A stretch of DNA of 56,833 nucleotides from Comamonadaceae bacterium. GTDB lineage: Bacteria; Pseudomonadota; Gammaproteobacteria; Burkholderiales; Burkholderiaceae_C. The stretch is from the NCBI GenBank assembly GCA_947375135.1, contig CANCER010000025.1, positions 1 through 56,833 of the forward strand, written 5' to 3'. A program made the position numbers and the translations under genes. Below are positions 46,956 to 56,236 of this stretch, piece by piece. How positions within the stretch are numbered: the first letter of the stretch is position 1; the number at the start of each line of letters is the position of its first letter. The notes under the pieces are model-generated. The model worked only from the letters and a program-made list of their open reading frames with translations. It ran no database searches and was not told the origin of the DNA.

Positions 46956-48712
46956 CCGGCAGTCTTCACCAGCAACCACTCGCGGCTGAACAACCACTCC
47001 TGCGGGTACCACAGGTTGTCCAGCGTGATCTCGCCGGATTTGTGGCGGCTCTTGACGTGCCAGCGTTGTGCCAGCAACTCGCATCGCGGCATGCACGTGG
47101 GTTGCTCCTGGTCTTCGTCGTCCTGCAGCCAGACCACCGCGTCAAATTCGTTCAAGAGGCGCTGCAGGCGCTCTGGCGCCGGCATGTCCGGGTACAACTC
47201 GCCGGTGTTGCGGCCTTCGGCATCAAAGGGAATGATGTGTGCGCCGCGCAGCACGAAATGGTAGTTCTCGTACTGGCCGGTAAATCCGTTCGGAACGGCC
47301 ACGCGCTTGCCTTGCAACTGCGCATGGACTGCCGGGGAGTAATCGGCGTCCGGGTGTGACAGCGGCGCCACCATCAGGCCAAAGCTGGCATAGACCGTGG
47401 CGCAGGCCAACAGGCTGGCGTTGCGCGTCCAGCGCGCGTTGAACAGGCCCAGAAACACGGCCAACAGCCCCAAGCCTGCCACCAGCACCGTCAGTCCAGT
47501 GAGCAAAGGCGAACCCACATCCATCTCGCCAATCACCCAGGCGATGCGTGCCAGCAGCACCAGCGCAGGCGCCGTGAGCAGCAGGGTGGCCAATGACCAG
47601 ACCCGGCCTATGCGCTGCCACAGCAAAGCCATGCCAATGGCCAGCGCCGGCATGGCGGGAATCACATAGCGTTCAGAGCGCTGGCTGGGAATGGTGAACA
47701 CGATCAGCCACACCAGCAGCCAGGCCACCAGCACTTTGTGGGCCGGCGTCAAACGTGCATAGCTGCTCCAGCGCAGGCCGCGCTGCACGCTGAGCCAACA
47801 AAACCCCAGCCCGGTGAGGGCCAACAGCCCGGCATTGACCGGGTAGGCCAGCAATTGCGTCCACAGGGGGTAGGGGCCGTTCCATGCGTTCTGCCAGTAG
47901 CCCATGGTGTTGGACATCTTGCCGGCGTTTTCCGCCACGACAAATTCCTGCCAGACCGCAGCCGGGTCCGGGTCCAGCACAAACCACAGGGCAAAAATGC
48001 CCACGCCCAGCAGCGCACTCCAGGTAACGCCGGCCGTGGTGCGCAGTACCGTCCTCCAGGAGAGCTGCGCTTCGGCCCACAGAATGGCGCACCACACGGC
48101 CGCGCTGGCAGGTGCCACCAGGGCAAAGGATTTGTAGGCCGCACCCAGCCCCATGGCGATGCCGAACAGGGTGTAGGCCAGCGCGCCGAGTTGTGCAGCG
48201 GAACCCGGCGCCGGGCCGCGTAGGCGCAGCCACAACACCCACCACATGGGCAGGGCCAGCCAGAAGGTTTCGGGGGCCGAGGTCAGATAGACCCGGCCGT
48301 AGCGGAAGGTGGCGAAGTACAGCAGGTAGAGCACGGCTGCCAGACAGGCGGTGCGGCGCTTGCCGCTGATGCGCCAGGCAAAAAACGCCAGCAGTGCGGT
48401 GGTGGCAAAGGTGTAAGCGATGGAGGGCAGGCGCAGGGCCAGCAGGTTCCAATGCGAGCCCCAGCCGCTGGCCACGATGGCCTGCCAGATCAACAGCGGC
48501 GGCTTGGTGTTGCGGGTGCCGATCAGCTCGCTTTGCAGCGGCAACCAGTGGCCACTTTCTGCCGTCATGCGGGCGATGTGGATGTAGACCATCTCGTCGC
48601 CATTGGTGGGGGCAAAGGGGCTACCCAGGCCAAAGAGGTACAGCGCCAGCACCAGTACCAGCAAGGCGGGCCATAGAACGGCCGGGCGTAGCAGGGTGCG
48701 CAAAGTGACCAT
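46952..48712 (-). CDS. ArnT-like glycosyltransferase (GT39/PMT superfamily)
   Basis: 586-residue integral membrane glycosyltransferase using polyprenyl-phosphate sugars. Twelve or so membrane helices; the first periplasmic loop has the DE motif (NGDEMVYIHIARM) and the RNTKPPL block of ArnT-type enzymes. The likely substrate is lipid A, LPS or a surface glycan. It is last in the run metK-GT9-gtrA-GT39 and lies 23 bp after the gtrA-like gene. The acceptor and sugar cannot be told from sequence alone. Confidence 0.88.
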   Translation of the reverse strand: MVTLRTLLRPAVLWPALLVLVLALYLFGLGSPFAPTNGDEMVYIHIARMTAESGHWLPLQSELIGTRNTKPPLLIWQAIVASGWGSHWNLLALRLPSIAYTFATTALLAFFAWRISGKRRTACLAAVLYLLYFATFRYGRVYLTSAPETFWLALPMWWVLWLRLRGPAPGSAAQLGALAYTLFGIAMGLGAAYKSFALVAPASAAVWCAILWAEAQLSWRTVLRTTAGVTWSALLGVGIFALWFVLDPDPAAVWQEFVVAENAGKMSNTMGYWQNAWNGPYPLWTQLLAYPVNAGLLALTGLGFCWLSVQRGLRWSSYARLTPAHKVLVAWLLVWLIVFTIPSQRSERYVIPAMPALAIGMALLWQRIGRVWSLATLLLTAPALVLLARIAWVIGEMDVGSPLLTGLTVLVAGLGLLAVFLGLFNARWTRNASLLACATVYASFGLMVAPLSHPDADYSPAVHAQLQGKRVAVPNGFTGQYENYHFVLRGAHIIPFDAEGRNTGELYPDMPAPERLQRLLNEFDAVVWLQDDEDQEQPTCMPRCELLAQRWHVKSRHKSGEITLDNLWYPQEWLFSREWLLVKTAG

Positions 48713-48735
48713 GGAGCGCTGGCTTCAGGCGCTGC

Positions 48736-49230
48736 TCAGCGGCGCTTGAAGGTCCATTTGTCGTTGGCCAGGAAGTTGCTCACGCTGGCAATGACGATGG
48801 CAATCACGTTGGCCAGGCGGTAGTCCATGCTGCCCGACAGCAAGAGCGTCAGCCCGTACTGCAAGGCGCTGCCAAAACCGGAAGCCGCGGCATATTTGCC
48901 GAATTCACGCCCCAGTTGGCCGGCTCCGGGATGGTCCGGGTCGGTGTGCAGAACCCGCGCTTCGGCCTTGACGCGGTCGGACCAGGTCCAAAGCCGGTTC
49001 CAGGTGAAGTTGTTCAGGGTGGCCACGGTAATCGCCAAGGCTAGCGAGGCGTAAGGCTTGCTGTCGCTGGGCTCGATGGCGGTGAACAGGTATTCATGCC
49101 CCAGGTGCAGCACCACCAGATTGACCACGGTGCCGCTGGCGCCGACGATGCCGAACTTGATGTAGCGGAAGGTTTCCAGCCAGCGCAGCAGGGTCAGCAC
49201 GCTGCGCTGTAGCAGAGAGGTATCACTCAT
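48736..49230 (-). CDS. GtrA-like membrane protein
   Basis: 164-residue protein with four membrane helices and the GtrA signature: FRYIKFGIVGASGTVVNLVVL, NFTWNRLWTW and NFLANDKWTFKRR. GtrA-type proteins are thought to help flip polyprenyl-linked sugars. I start at ATG 49230, whose ATGA overlaps the GT9 stop; the frame extends upstream, but that part is antisense to the GT9 gene. It fits between GT9 and GT39 as a lipid-linked sugar module. Confidence 0.9.
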   Translation of the reverse strand: MSDTSLLQRSVLTLLRWLETFRYIKFGIVGASGTVVNLVVLHLGHEYLFTAIEPSDSKPYASLALAITVATLNNFTWNRLWTWSDRVKAEARVLHTDPDHPGAGQLGREFGKYAAASGFGSALQYGLTLLLSGSMDYRLANVIAIVIASVSNFLANDKWTFKRR

Positions 49231-50462
49231 GAAGAGAGGGCCGTGCCCCGTAAAAAGTGCAGGGCCTGGTCCAGTACCGGGTCGGGCGCAATGCGCTTGA
49301 GGCACTGGTTGTCGCCATCGCAAAAGGTCAGGCGGTGGTTGTAGGCGGACAGGCAGGGCGAGCAGGCAATGCCGCTTTCCAGCACGCTGTTGCGCGAGCC
49401 CAGCGGACCATAGAGCTTGCCGGTCTCGGGGCCGAAAAACACCATGGTCTGAACGGGCGTGAGGGTGGCGAAGTGGCCCGGGCCGCCGTCGTTGGTGATC
49501 AGCAGTTCGGAGGCGTGGAACAGCATCAGCAACTCGCGGATGCTGCGCGTGTAGCCGGTGAGGTCCAGACAGGCTGCATCTTTGATTTGCGCAATCAGGT
49601 CTTTGGCCAGTTGGGCATCGTCTTTGAGGCCGATCAGGCCGACGGCAAAACCTGCGGCGCACAGGCCTTGTGCCACGCGCGCATAGTGGGCTGCGGGCCA
49701 GGCGCGCTCGGGCAGGATGCCGCCGCCGGCATACATCAGCACCAGCTTGCGGGTGGCGGTGACCGGGTGATCGGTTTGCACCTTGGTTTGGTAGGCCTGC
49801 AACTCTGCCGGAGTGAAGTTCACACGCAGCTCGGTGTCGGTGGGCAGATCGCGCATCGCAGCCGCCTTGTTGCGCGGCATGCCAGCAACGACTTCCAGCG
49901 CATCCACCAGCGAGAGAAACTGCTTGCTGATGTGCTGGTAGGGGTTGTAGGGAATGGCACGGTTGATAAAGCTGCCGCGGTACAGGCCTTCCTGGGTGTG
50001 CGGGGTAAAGCCCACGCGCAGGGGCGCGCCGGTGCTGAACGAGAGCAGGGCGCTGACGCGGGAGAACAGTTCGCAGTCGATCACCGCGTCCAGCCCCAGC
50101 GCGCGCATCTTGCGGCTGATGGACAGGATGTCGGCTATGAGTTTGCCGCCGGAACTGTCGTCCAGGCTGTGCATGAATTCGGGCTGCGTGAGCTGCAGGA
50201 GCTTGGAGACTTCCTGGTTCTTTTTGAGTTGCAGGATGTGGATGTTGACGCCGGGGTAATTGCGGCGCAACTGGGCAAATAGGGGGCCGGCCAGCACGAT
50301 GCTGCCCATCTCCGACAGCAATATCACCAGGATATTGCGCGGGGACTGGATCGGTTGGGCCGGGCCGGAAATGGCCGTCGTCAGCTTTACCCAGCCAGAC
50401 ACCGCGCCGCACAGTACCTGGCCTGCCCAGCGGTCAATAAAGCGTTGTGTCTGGAGTTTCAT
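49227..50462 (-). CDS. GT9-family glycosyltransferase (heptosyltransferase-like)
   Basis: 411 residues with the ADP-heptose:LPS heptosyltransferase fold: NILVILLSEMGSIVLAGP at the start and the donor-site region LLITNDGGPGHFATL with FFGPETGKLYGPLG. Probably adds a sugar to LPS core or another surface glycan. It has a long N-terminal extension, an Ala/Trp-rich amphipathic segment. Starts nine bases after the metK stop. Confidence 0.88.
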   Translation of the reverse strand: MKLQTQRFIDRWAGQVLCGAVSGWVKLTTAISGPAQPIQSPRNILVILLSEMGSIVLAGPLFAQLRRNYPGVNIHILQLKKNQEVSKLLQLTQPEFMHSLDDSSGGKLIADILSISRKMRALGLDAVIDCELFSRVSALLSFSTGAPLRVGFTPHTQEGLYRGSFINRAIPYNPYQHISKQFLSLVDALEVVAGMPRNKAAAMRDLPTDTELRVNFTPAELQAYQTKVQTDHPVTATRKLVLMYAGGGILPERAWPAAHYARVAQGLCAAGFAVGLIGLKDDAQLAKDLIAQIKDAACLDLTGYTRSIRELLMLFHASELLITNDGGPGHFATLTPVQTMVFFGPETGKLYGPLGSRNSVLESGIACSPCLSAYNHRLTFCDGDNQCLKRIAPDPVLDQALHFLRGTALSS

Positions 50463-50471
50463 GACGCGACT

Positions 50472-51653
50472 TTACAGGCCGGCAGCCGCACGCAGGGCCG
50501 CAGCGCGGTCCGTGCGCTCCCAGGTGAACTCGGGCTCTTCGCGGCCGAAGTGGCCATAGGCGGCGGTCTTTTCGTAGATCGGGCGCAGCAGGTCCAGCAT
50601 CTGGATGATGCCCTTGGGGCGCAGGTCGAAGTGCTGGGCCACCAATGCCGACAACTGGTCATCGGGGATGACGCCGGTGCCTTCGGTGTAGACCGTGATG
50701 TTCATGGGCTGGGCCACGCCGATGGCGTAGGCCACCTGCACCTGGCATTGCTTGGCCAGACCGGCAGCCACCACATTCTTGGCAACGTAACGGGCGGCGT
50801 AAGCGGCGGAACGGTCCACCTTGGAGGGATCCTTGCCGGAGAAGGCACCACCACCGTGCGGGCAGGCGCCGCCGTAGGTGTCCACAATGATCTTGCGGCC
50901 GGTCAGGCCGCAGTCGCCCTGCGGGCCACCGACGACGAAACGGCCGGTGGGGTTCACCAGATAACGGGTGTTTTGCAGCCATTCCTTGGGCAGCACCGGC
51001 TTGATGATTTCTTCGATGATGGCTTCGGTGAAGCTGGCCTTCATGTGGTGCTGGTCTTCCGACTGGTCGGGGCTGTGCTGGGTGGACAGCACCACGGTGT
51101 CAATGCTGTGGGGCTTGCCGTCCACGTAGCGCATGGTGACCTGGCTCTTGGCGTCCGGGCGCAGGAAGGGCAGCCGGCCGTCCTTGCGCAGCTGTGCCTG
51201 GCGCTCCATCAGGCGGTGTGCGTAATAAATAGGGGCGGGCATCAGCTCGGGCGTCTCATCACAGGCATAGCCGAACATCAGGCCTTGGTCACCGGCGCCG
51301 GTGTTGAGGTGGTCGTCAGAGGCGTGGTCCACGCCCTGGGCGATGTCGTTGGACTGCTTGTCGTAGGCCACCAGCACGGCGCAACCCTTGTAGTCGATGC
51401 CGTATTCGGTGTTGTCGTAGCCGATGCGCTTGATGGTGTCGCGCGCCACCTGGATGTAGTCCACATGGGCGTTGGTGGTGATTTCACCGGCCAGCACGAC
51501 CAGGCCGGTGTTGGTCAGGGTTTCAGCCGCGACGCGGGACTTGGGGTCCTGCTTGAAGATCGCATCCAGGATGGCATCGGAAATCTGATCCGCCACTTTG
51601 TCGGGGTGGCCCTCAGAGACCGATTCGGAAGTAAATAGAAAGTCGTTCGCCAT
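50472..51653 (-). CDS. metK: S-adenosylmethionine synthase
   Basis: Makes SAM from methionine and ATP in the cytosol. 393 residues, standard length, with [15 protein letters not shown] at the N-terminus, [12 protein letters not shown], and [16 protein letters not shown]. Heads a minus-strand run that continues into three glycan genes with only nine bases between metK and GT9. Its 178-base leader, shared with the divergent lpxL-like gene, contains a structured element that could regulate it. Confidence 0.97.
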   Translation of the reverse strand: MANDFLFTSESVSEGHPDKVADQISDAILDAIFKQDPKSRVAAETLTNTGLVVLAGEITTNAHVDYIQVARDTIKRIGYDNTEYGIDYKGCAVLVAYDKQSNDIAQGVDHASDDHLNTGAGDQGLMFGYACDETPELMPAPIYYAHRLMERQAQLRKDGRLPFLRPDAKSQVTMRYVDGKPHSIDTVVLSTQHSPDQSEDQHHMKASFTEAIIEEIIKPVLPKEWLQNTRYLVNPTGRFVVGGPQGDCGLTGRKIIVDTYGGACPHGGGAFSGKDPSKVDRSAAYAARYVAKNVVAAGLAKQCQVQVAYAIGVAQPMNITVYTEGTGVIPDDQLSALVAQHFDLRPKGIIQMLDLLRPIYEKTAAYGHFGREEPEFTWERTDRAAALRAAAGL

Positions 51654-51690
51654 AAAAGTTTCTCCAAAAGTTCAACAAGACGCGTTGCTT

Positions 51691-51790
51691 GGGCTTTTGG
51701 GCTTGCAGCGAACGCTTTAGCAGATTCGCCAATATTGGCAAGGCACAATGGCGTTCGTTTAAAAAGCCGCTGTGGGTGTCGCCCTGCAAG
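51691..51790 (-). ncRNA. Structured metK leader, candidate riboswitch-like pseudoknot
   Basis: Read on the minus strand, CTTGCAG (51790-51784) can pair with CTGCAAG (51708-51702); inside, GAACGC (51756-51751) pairs with GCGTTC (51715-51710), and GCCAATATTGGC (51739-51728) forms a hairpin. A loop segment GGCTTTT (51768-51762) can pair with AAAAGCC (51698-51692) just outside the first stem, giving a pseudoknot. It ends about 38 bases before the metK ATG. I cannot assign it to a named SAM or SAH riboswitch class. Confidence 0.5.
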
Positions 51791-51831
51791 TAGTTCCATA
51801 ACTCAGCGACACTGCCTATTTTATCCCAGCA

Positions 51832-52665
51832 ATGACCGTCCTCTTCAGACTCCTTTCGCATTTGCCCCTATGGGCCTTGCACGGCTTGGGCTGGGCGCTG
51901 GGCTGGCTCGCGTTTCTGGCTTCCGGTGATTACCGCCGGCGCTTTCTGGAAAACGCGGCACTGGCAGGTGCAGGGCGCGCACCGTGGTTGGCTGCGGTGG
52001 GTGAATCCGGCAGACTGATTGCCGAACTGCCCCGCTTGTGGCTGGGCCGCCCGGTGAGCGTGCGCTGGAATGGCGCGCAATACGTGGACGCGGCGCTGGC
52101 CCGGAAGAAGGGCATTGTTTTCCTCACGCCGCATCTCGGGTGCTTTGAGGTCACGGCCCAGGCCTATGCCGTGCGCTACGGTGTGGCGGGCCAGCCCATG
52201 ACAGTGCTGTTCCGCCCCCCGCGCAAAGCCTGGTTGCGAGAGGTGGTGCTGCAATCCCGGCAGCGTCCCGGCCTGGCCACGGCGTCGACCACCATGGCAG
52301 GCGTCAAGCAACTGATCAAGGCGCTTAAAAGCGGCCAGTGTGTGGGGCTGTTACCGGACCAGGTGCCGCCCGACGGGCTGGGCGTTTGGGCCCCCTTCTT
52401 TGGCAAACCCGCCTACACCATGACCCTTTCGGCCCGTCTGGCCCTGCAGACTGGCGCAACGGTGCTGCTGGCCTGGGGTGAGCGGCTTTCCTGGGGGCGC
52501 GGTTATGTGGTGCATGTCACGCCGCTGCAGGCGGCCCTTTCCAGCGACATGACGCAAGCGGCGGCACAAATCAACCACGCCATGGAAGACCTGATTTTGC
52601 AAAAGCCCCAGCAATACCTGTGGGGCTATGCCCGCTACAAATGCCCCAGGGCCAGCGCACCATGA
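51832..52665 (+). CDS. LpxL/HtrB-family lipid A acyltransferase, first copy
   Basis: 277-residue lysophospholipid/lipid A late acyltransferase. One N-terminal membrane helix and the acyltransferase core with HLGCFE (HxxxxE variant of HX4D/E), a LFRPPRK block and LPDQVPPDGLGVWAPFFG. Likely transfers a secondary acyl chain from ACP to lipid A. Divergent from metK; coupled by ATGA to the next homologue. Confidence 0.88.
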   Translation: MTVLFRLLSHLPLWALHGLGWALGWLAFLASGDYRRRFLENAALAGAGRAPWLAAVGESGRLIAELPRLWLGRPVSVRWNGAQYVDAALARKKGIVFLTPHLGCFEVTAQAYAVRYGVAGQPMTVLFRPPRKAWLREVVLQSRQRPGLATASTTMAGVKQLIKALKSGQCVGLLPDQVPPDGLGVWAPFFGKPAYTMTLSARLALQTGATVLLAWGERLSWGRGYVVHVTPLQAALSSDMTQAAAQINHAMEDLILQKPQQYLWGYARYKCPRASAP

Positions 52666-53525
52666 CCCGGTTTTTGCTGACCCTGTTGCGCTTGAGCGCC
52701 ATGTTGCCCCTGTCCTGGGTGCGCGCCCTGGGCTGGGTGCTGGGCCGGGTGTTGTACGGTGTGGTGGGCGCGCGCCGGCGCGTGGTGCTGACCAACTTGC
52801 GCCTGTGCTTCCCCCACTGGAGCGAGGCCGAGGTGCGCCAGGTCGCCCGGCACACTTTTGACTATTTTGCCAAGGCGTGGTTGGACCGGGGCTGGCTGTG
52901 GCATGGCAACCCCGCCCTGGTGAAAAAGCGTCTGCGTTTGACTGGTGCGGTGCAGGAGCTGGACGGCACGGCGCCAACGGTGATTTTTGCGCCGCACTTT
53001 GTCGGCCTGGACGCGGGGTGGACGGCTATTACGCAGCAACTGCCCCGGCGCTTCACCACGATTTACACCGACCAGGCCAACAAGGTGGCCGACGCCTGGA
53101 TTTTGCAGGGACGCAAGCGCTTTGGCACTGCGCGCCTGTTCGGCCGTATCGATGGTGTCAAGCCCATTGTTGCTGCGCTCAAGGCGGGCGAGCCGCTGTA
53201 CCTGCTGCCAGACATGAACTTCGGCCCGCAGGAGTCGGTGTTCGTGCCGTTTTACGGTGTGTCCGCTTGCACGGTCCCTTCGTTGTCACGTTTTGCCCGT
53301 ATGAGCCGGGCCAAAGTGGTGCCGCTGCTCAGCCGCATGACCCGGGACGGCTATGACATTGACGTGCTGCCAGCCTGGACCGATTTCCCGACCGCAGATT
53401 CAAAAGCAGACACTGCTTTGATGAATCTGCGCTTGCAGTCCTATATTGACAGCATGCCCGCCCAGTACTATTGGGTGCACAAGCGCTTCAAAGACCGGCC
53501 CGACGGGGAAGCACCACCCTATTGA
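52662..53525 (+). CDS. LpxL/HtrB-family lipid A acyltransferase, second copy
   Basis: 287 residues from ATG 52662 (overlaps the previous stop; in-frame upstream codons from 52620 are inside that gene). Same fold: PHFVGLDAG carries the HX4D catalytic motif; LLPDMNFGPQESVFVPFYG is the second block. Two adjacent late acyltransferases probably add different secondary chains. The HX4D here is canonical, the first copy has Glu instead. Confidence 0.9.
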   Translation: MTRFLLTLLRLSAMLPLSWVRALGWVLGRVLYGVVGARRRVVLTNLRLCFPHWSEAEVRQVARHTFDYFAKAWLDRGWLWHGNPALVKKRLRLTGAVQELDGTAPTVIFAPHFVGLDAGWTAITQQLPRRFTTIYTDQANKVADAWILQGRKRFGTARLFGRIDGVKPIVAALKAGEPLYLLPDMNFGPQESVFVPFYGVSACTVPSLSRFARMSRAKVVPLLSRMTRDGYDIDVLPAWTDFPTADSKADTALMNLRLQSYIDSMPAQYYWVHKRFKDRPDGEAPPY

Positions 53526-53555
53526 TCTGGGCCTTCGGTGCCCGCGGGCAAGGGG

Positions 53556-54323
53556 TCAATCTTCCGGTACTTCCGGCGGCTCAGACTCCAGCGCAAGCGC
53601 TTCGGCCGCAGCGGCCTTCTGCTGCGTCTTGGAAAGTTGCGGATGCGCCCATTGGTAGAGCAGTTGCGCTACCTCTTCAATGCCTTGGCGCTTGGGTGCC
53701 GAAAACAGCATGACATCGCCGCCACCGGCTTGCAGCTTGGTGATGGACAGCACCTTGGCAGCCTCGGTGCGAGTCAGTTTGTCGGACTTGGTCAGCACGA
53801 TCAGGAATTTCAGGCCTTGTTCCACGCGCGGGCGGATCACTTCCAGCAGGATTTCATCCAGCTCGGTCATGCCGTGGCGCGGGTCGCACATCAGCACGAT
53901 GCCCATCAGGTTTTCACGGCTGACCAGGTAATTGGCCATGACCTGCTGCCAGCGGATCTTGTCCTGCTTGGGCACCGCCGCGTAGCCGTAGCCTGGCAAG
54001 TCGGTCAGCACGGCGTCCATGATGCCCTGCTTGCCCAGTGAAAACAGGTTGATGTGCTGGGTGCGTCCGGGCCTCTTGGATGCAAAGGCCAACTGCTTTT
54101 GCTGCGTGAGCGTGTTGATGCAGGTGGATTTGCCGGCGTTGGAGCGTCCTACGAAGGCGATTTCCGGCACATTGAGTTCCGGTAAAAAGTGCAGTTGCGG
54201 CGCGGTGGTGAGAAATTTGGCCGTGTGAAGCCAGCCCATGGCCACCATGGCAGCAGACTTTTCAGGAGCTGTTTTGGCTGGGGAAGTGGAGGCTAAATGG
54301 CTTGGGTTTGGAGGGATGGTCAT
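53556..54323 (-). CDS. engB: Ribosome-biogenesis GTP-binding protein EngB/YihA
   Basis: Small GTPase needed for 50S subunit maturation. 255 residues from ATG 54323; the frame extends further but lies in the upstream region of the cytochrome gene. GTPase motifs: GRSNAGKST (G1), DLPGYGYA (G3), TKSD (G4). A 25-30 residue N-terminal extension and a charged, Glu-rich tail are common in betaproteobacterial copies. Divergent from the cytochrome c4 gene, the usual arrangement in this group. Confidence 0.95.
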   Translation of the reverse strand: MTIPPNPSHLASTSPAKTAPEKSAAMVAMGWLHTAKFLTTAPQLHFLPELNVPEIAFVGRSNAGKSTCINTLTQQKQLAFASKRPGRTQHINLFSLGKQGIMDAVLTDLPGYGYAAVPKQDKIRWQQVMANYLVSRENLMGIVLMCDPRHGMTELDEILLEVIRPRVEQGLKFLIVLTKSDKLTRTEAAKVLSITKLQAGGGDVMLFSAPKRQGIEEVAQLLYQWAHPQLSKTQQKAAAAEALALESEPPEVPED

Positions 54324-54393
54324 TGATTGCTGCGTTAAACCCAAAGCGCCATTGTAGAATGGCGCAGTTTTGCTTCTCAGAAACCACCCCACC

Positions 54394-55023
54394 ATGAAGT
54401 TGTTTGCACCTCTGCTTATCGCCGGCTTTGTAGCCGCACTCTCTTTCTCGGCAGTGGCCAACGAGGCCGCCCCTGCCAAGTACAAACCGGACTTGGCCAA
54501 GGGCGAAGCAAGTTATGGCGCAGTGTGCGCCGCTTGCCATGGCCCGGACGGCAACTCCACTGCGCCCATTTACCCCAAGCTGGCGCAGCAGCATGCCGAA
54601 TATTTGGTTAAGCAACTCACCGAGTTCAAGGCTGGCAAGCGCGCCAACCCCATCATGTTGGGTTTTGCCACGACTCTGTCGGAAGAGGACATGAAGAACA
54701 TTGCCTACTGGATCAGCACCAAGCCTTCCAAACAGGGTTTTGCCAAGGAAAAAGATCTGGTTACCCTGGGTGAGCGCATTTACCGCGGTGGCATCGCCGA
54801 CCGCCAGGTGCCGGCTTGCGCCGGTTGCCACAGCCCCAACGGCGCTGGCATCCCTGCACAGTACCCCCGTCTGGCCGGTCAGAACGCAGAATATGCAGCA
54901 GCCCAGCTAACTGCGTTCCGTGATGGCGTGCGCAACAACAGCCTGCAAATGACGCAGGTGGCTGCCAAGCTGAACGACCGTGAAATCAAGGCCGTGGCCG
55001 ATTACATTGCCGGTCTGCACTAA
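54394..55023 (+). CDS. Dihaem cytochrome c4-type protein
   Basis: Periplasmic electron carrier with two class I haem c domains. 209 residues from ATG 54394: signal peptide to about residue 23, haem sites CAACH (45-49) and CAGCH (142-146), with a Met axial ligand likely in each half (NPIMLG and NSLQMTQ). Probably passes electrons from the bc1 complex to terminal oxidases. The frame is open further upstream, but that gives no signal peptide. A terminator follows. Confidence 0.92.
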   Translation: MKLFAPLLIAGFVAALSFSAVANEAAPAKYKPDLAKGEASYGAVCAACHGPDGNSTAPIYPKLAQQHAEYLVKQLTEFKAGKRANPIMLGFATTLSEEDMKNIAYWISTKPSKQGFAKEKDLVTLGERIYRGGIADRQVPACAGCHSPNGAGIPAQYPRLAGQNAEYAAAQLTAFRDGVRNNSLQMTQVAAKLNDREIKAVADYIAGLH

Positions 55024-55065
55024 GCGCAAGCGCCCGGGCCGGTCCGGGATTGCAACAGCCTGAAA

Positions 55066-55102
55066 AGGGCGGGTTCACTGCAAAGTGCCCCGCTCTTTTT
55101 TT
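55066..55102 (+). terminator. Rho-independent terminator after cytochrome c4
   Basis: GCGGG-TT-CACT and AGTG-CC-CCGC arms around GCAA, followed by a run of seven or more T. Closes the cytochrome transcript. Confidence 0.85.
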
Positions 55103-55223
55103 GTCCCTGCGTTTTCGCGGATGGGTTGTCTATGTTAATTTGCGAGGCGGTTTTCCGCTGTTTGCAGGACGGCTGTAAGAAAAGCCGCATTCTGCTGACC
55201 AATAGCGAACTACGGAGGTTTCC

Positions 55224-56228
55224 ATGCCCATCAAATCCACGCACGACGGTTTCAATCACGCAGTCCCCAGCGACATCACACCGCAAGGCGTCTACCACCG
55301 CAGACGCGAGCTGCTCAAGAGCATGGCGGCCCTGGCAGCGGGTCCGGGCTTGCTCTCCTGGGCGGCGCGCGATGCATTTGCACAGCCTACCTGGGGTACC
55401 CGACCGGGCAAACTCGCGGCCTTGGGCGGACAGAGCTCCCAAGTGCCGGGTGCGCTGACCATGGACAAGGTCACGCCCTACAAAGACGCCAGCAATTACA
55501 ACAATTTTTACGAGTTCGGGACCGACAAGTCGGACCCGGCTGCCCACGCGCACACCCTCAAAACCACGCCTTGGAGCGTGGAAGTCGAAGGCCTGGTTAA
55601 AAAGCCGGGCCGCTGGGCTCTGGAAGACCTGCTCAAACTCAGTCCCATGGAAGAGCGCATCTACCGCATGCGCTGCGTCGAGGGCTGGTCCATGGTGATC
55701 CCGTGGGTGGGCTATTCGCTGGCCGAGTTGATCCGCAAGGTGGAACCACTGGGCAGCGCCAAGTATGTGGAGTTCGTCAGCCAGGCGGATCCCAAAACCA
55801 TGCCCATGGTGGGCTCACGCATTCTGGACTGGCCGTATACCGAAGGTTTGCGCCTGGACGAGGCCATGCACCCGCTCACGCTCCTGGGCTTTGGCATGTA
55901 TGGCGAGGTGTTGCCCAACCAGAGCGGCGCGCCTGTGCGCGTTGTAGTGCCCTGGAAGTACGGCTTCAAGAGCGGCAAGAGCATCGTCAAGATCCGCTTT
56001 ACCGACAAGCAGCCCGGTACCGCATGGAATAAGGCGGCCGCCAACGAATATGGCTTTTACTCCAACGTGAACCCGGCGGTGGACCACCCGCGCTGGAGCC
56101 AGGCCAGCGAGCGCCGTATTGGCGAGGACGGGCTGTTTGCGAAAAAGCGCCCGACCCAGATGTTCAATGGCTATGAAGCCCAGGTCGGCCAACTCTATGC
56201 CGGCATGGACCTGAAGAAGTTTTTCTGA
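55224..56228 (+). CDS. msrP: Protein-methionine-sulfoxide reductase catalytic subunit MsrP
   Basis: Molybdenum-cofactor enzyme that repairs oxidised methionines in periplasmic proteins. 334 residues with a twin-arginine signal (RRRELLKSM, cleaved after about residue 53) and the oxidoreductase molybdopterin fold; Cys151 in MRCVEGWSM is the molybdenum ligand. A strong GGAGG precedes the ATG. The membrane subunit gene msrQ starts eight bases after the stop. Confidence 0.95.
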   Translation: MPIKSTHDGFNHAVPSDITPQGVYHRRRELLKSMAALAAGPGLLSWAARDAFAQPTWGTRPGKLAALGGQSSQVPGALTMDKVTPYKDASNYNNFYEFGTDKSDPAAHAHTLKTTPWSVEVEGLVKKPGRWALEDLLKLSPMEERIYRMRCVEGWSMVIPWVGYSLAELIRKVEPLGSAKYVEFVSQADPKTMPMVGSRILDWPYTEGLRLDEAMHPLTLLGFGMYGEVLPNQSGAPVRVVVPWKYGFKSGKSIVKIRFTDKQPGTAWNKAAANEYGFYSNVNPAVDHPRWSQASERRIGEDGLFAKKRPTQMFNGYEAQVGQLYAGMDLKKFF

Positions 56229-56236
56229 GAGCCGCT

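Noticed and set aside
48736..50412. 558-codon reading for the GtrA-like gene
   Set aside because: Everything upstream of 49230 is out of frame with, and overlapped by, the GT9 gene; only the last 164 residues match GtrA.
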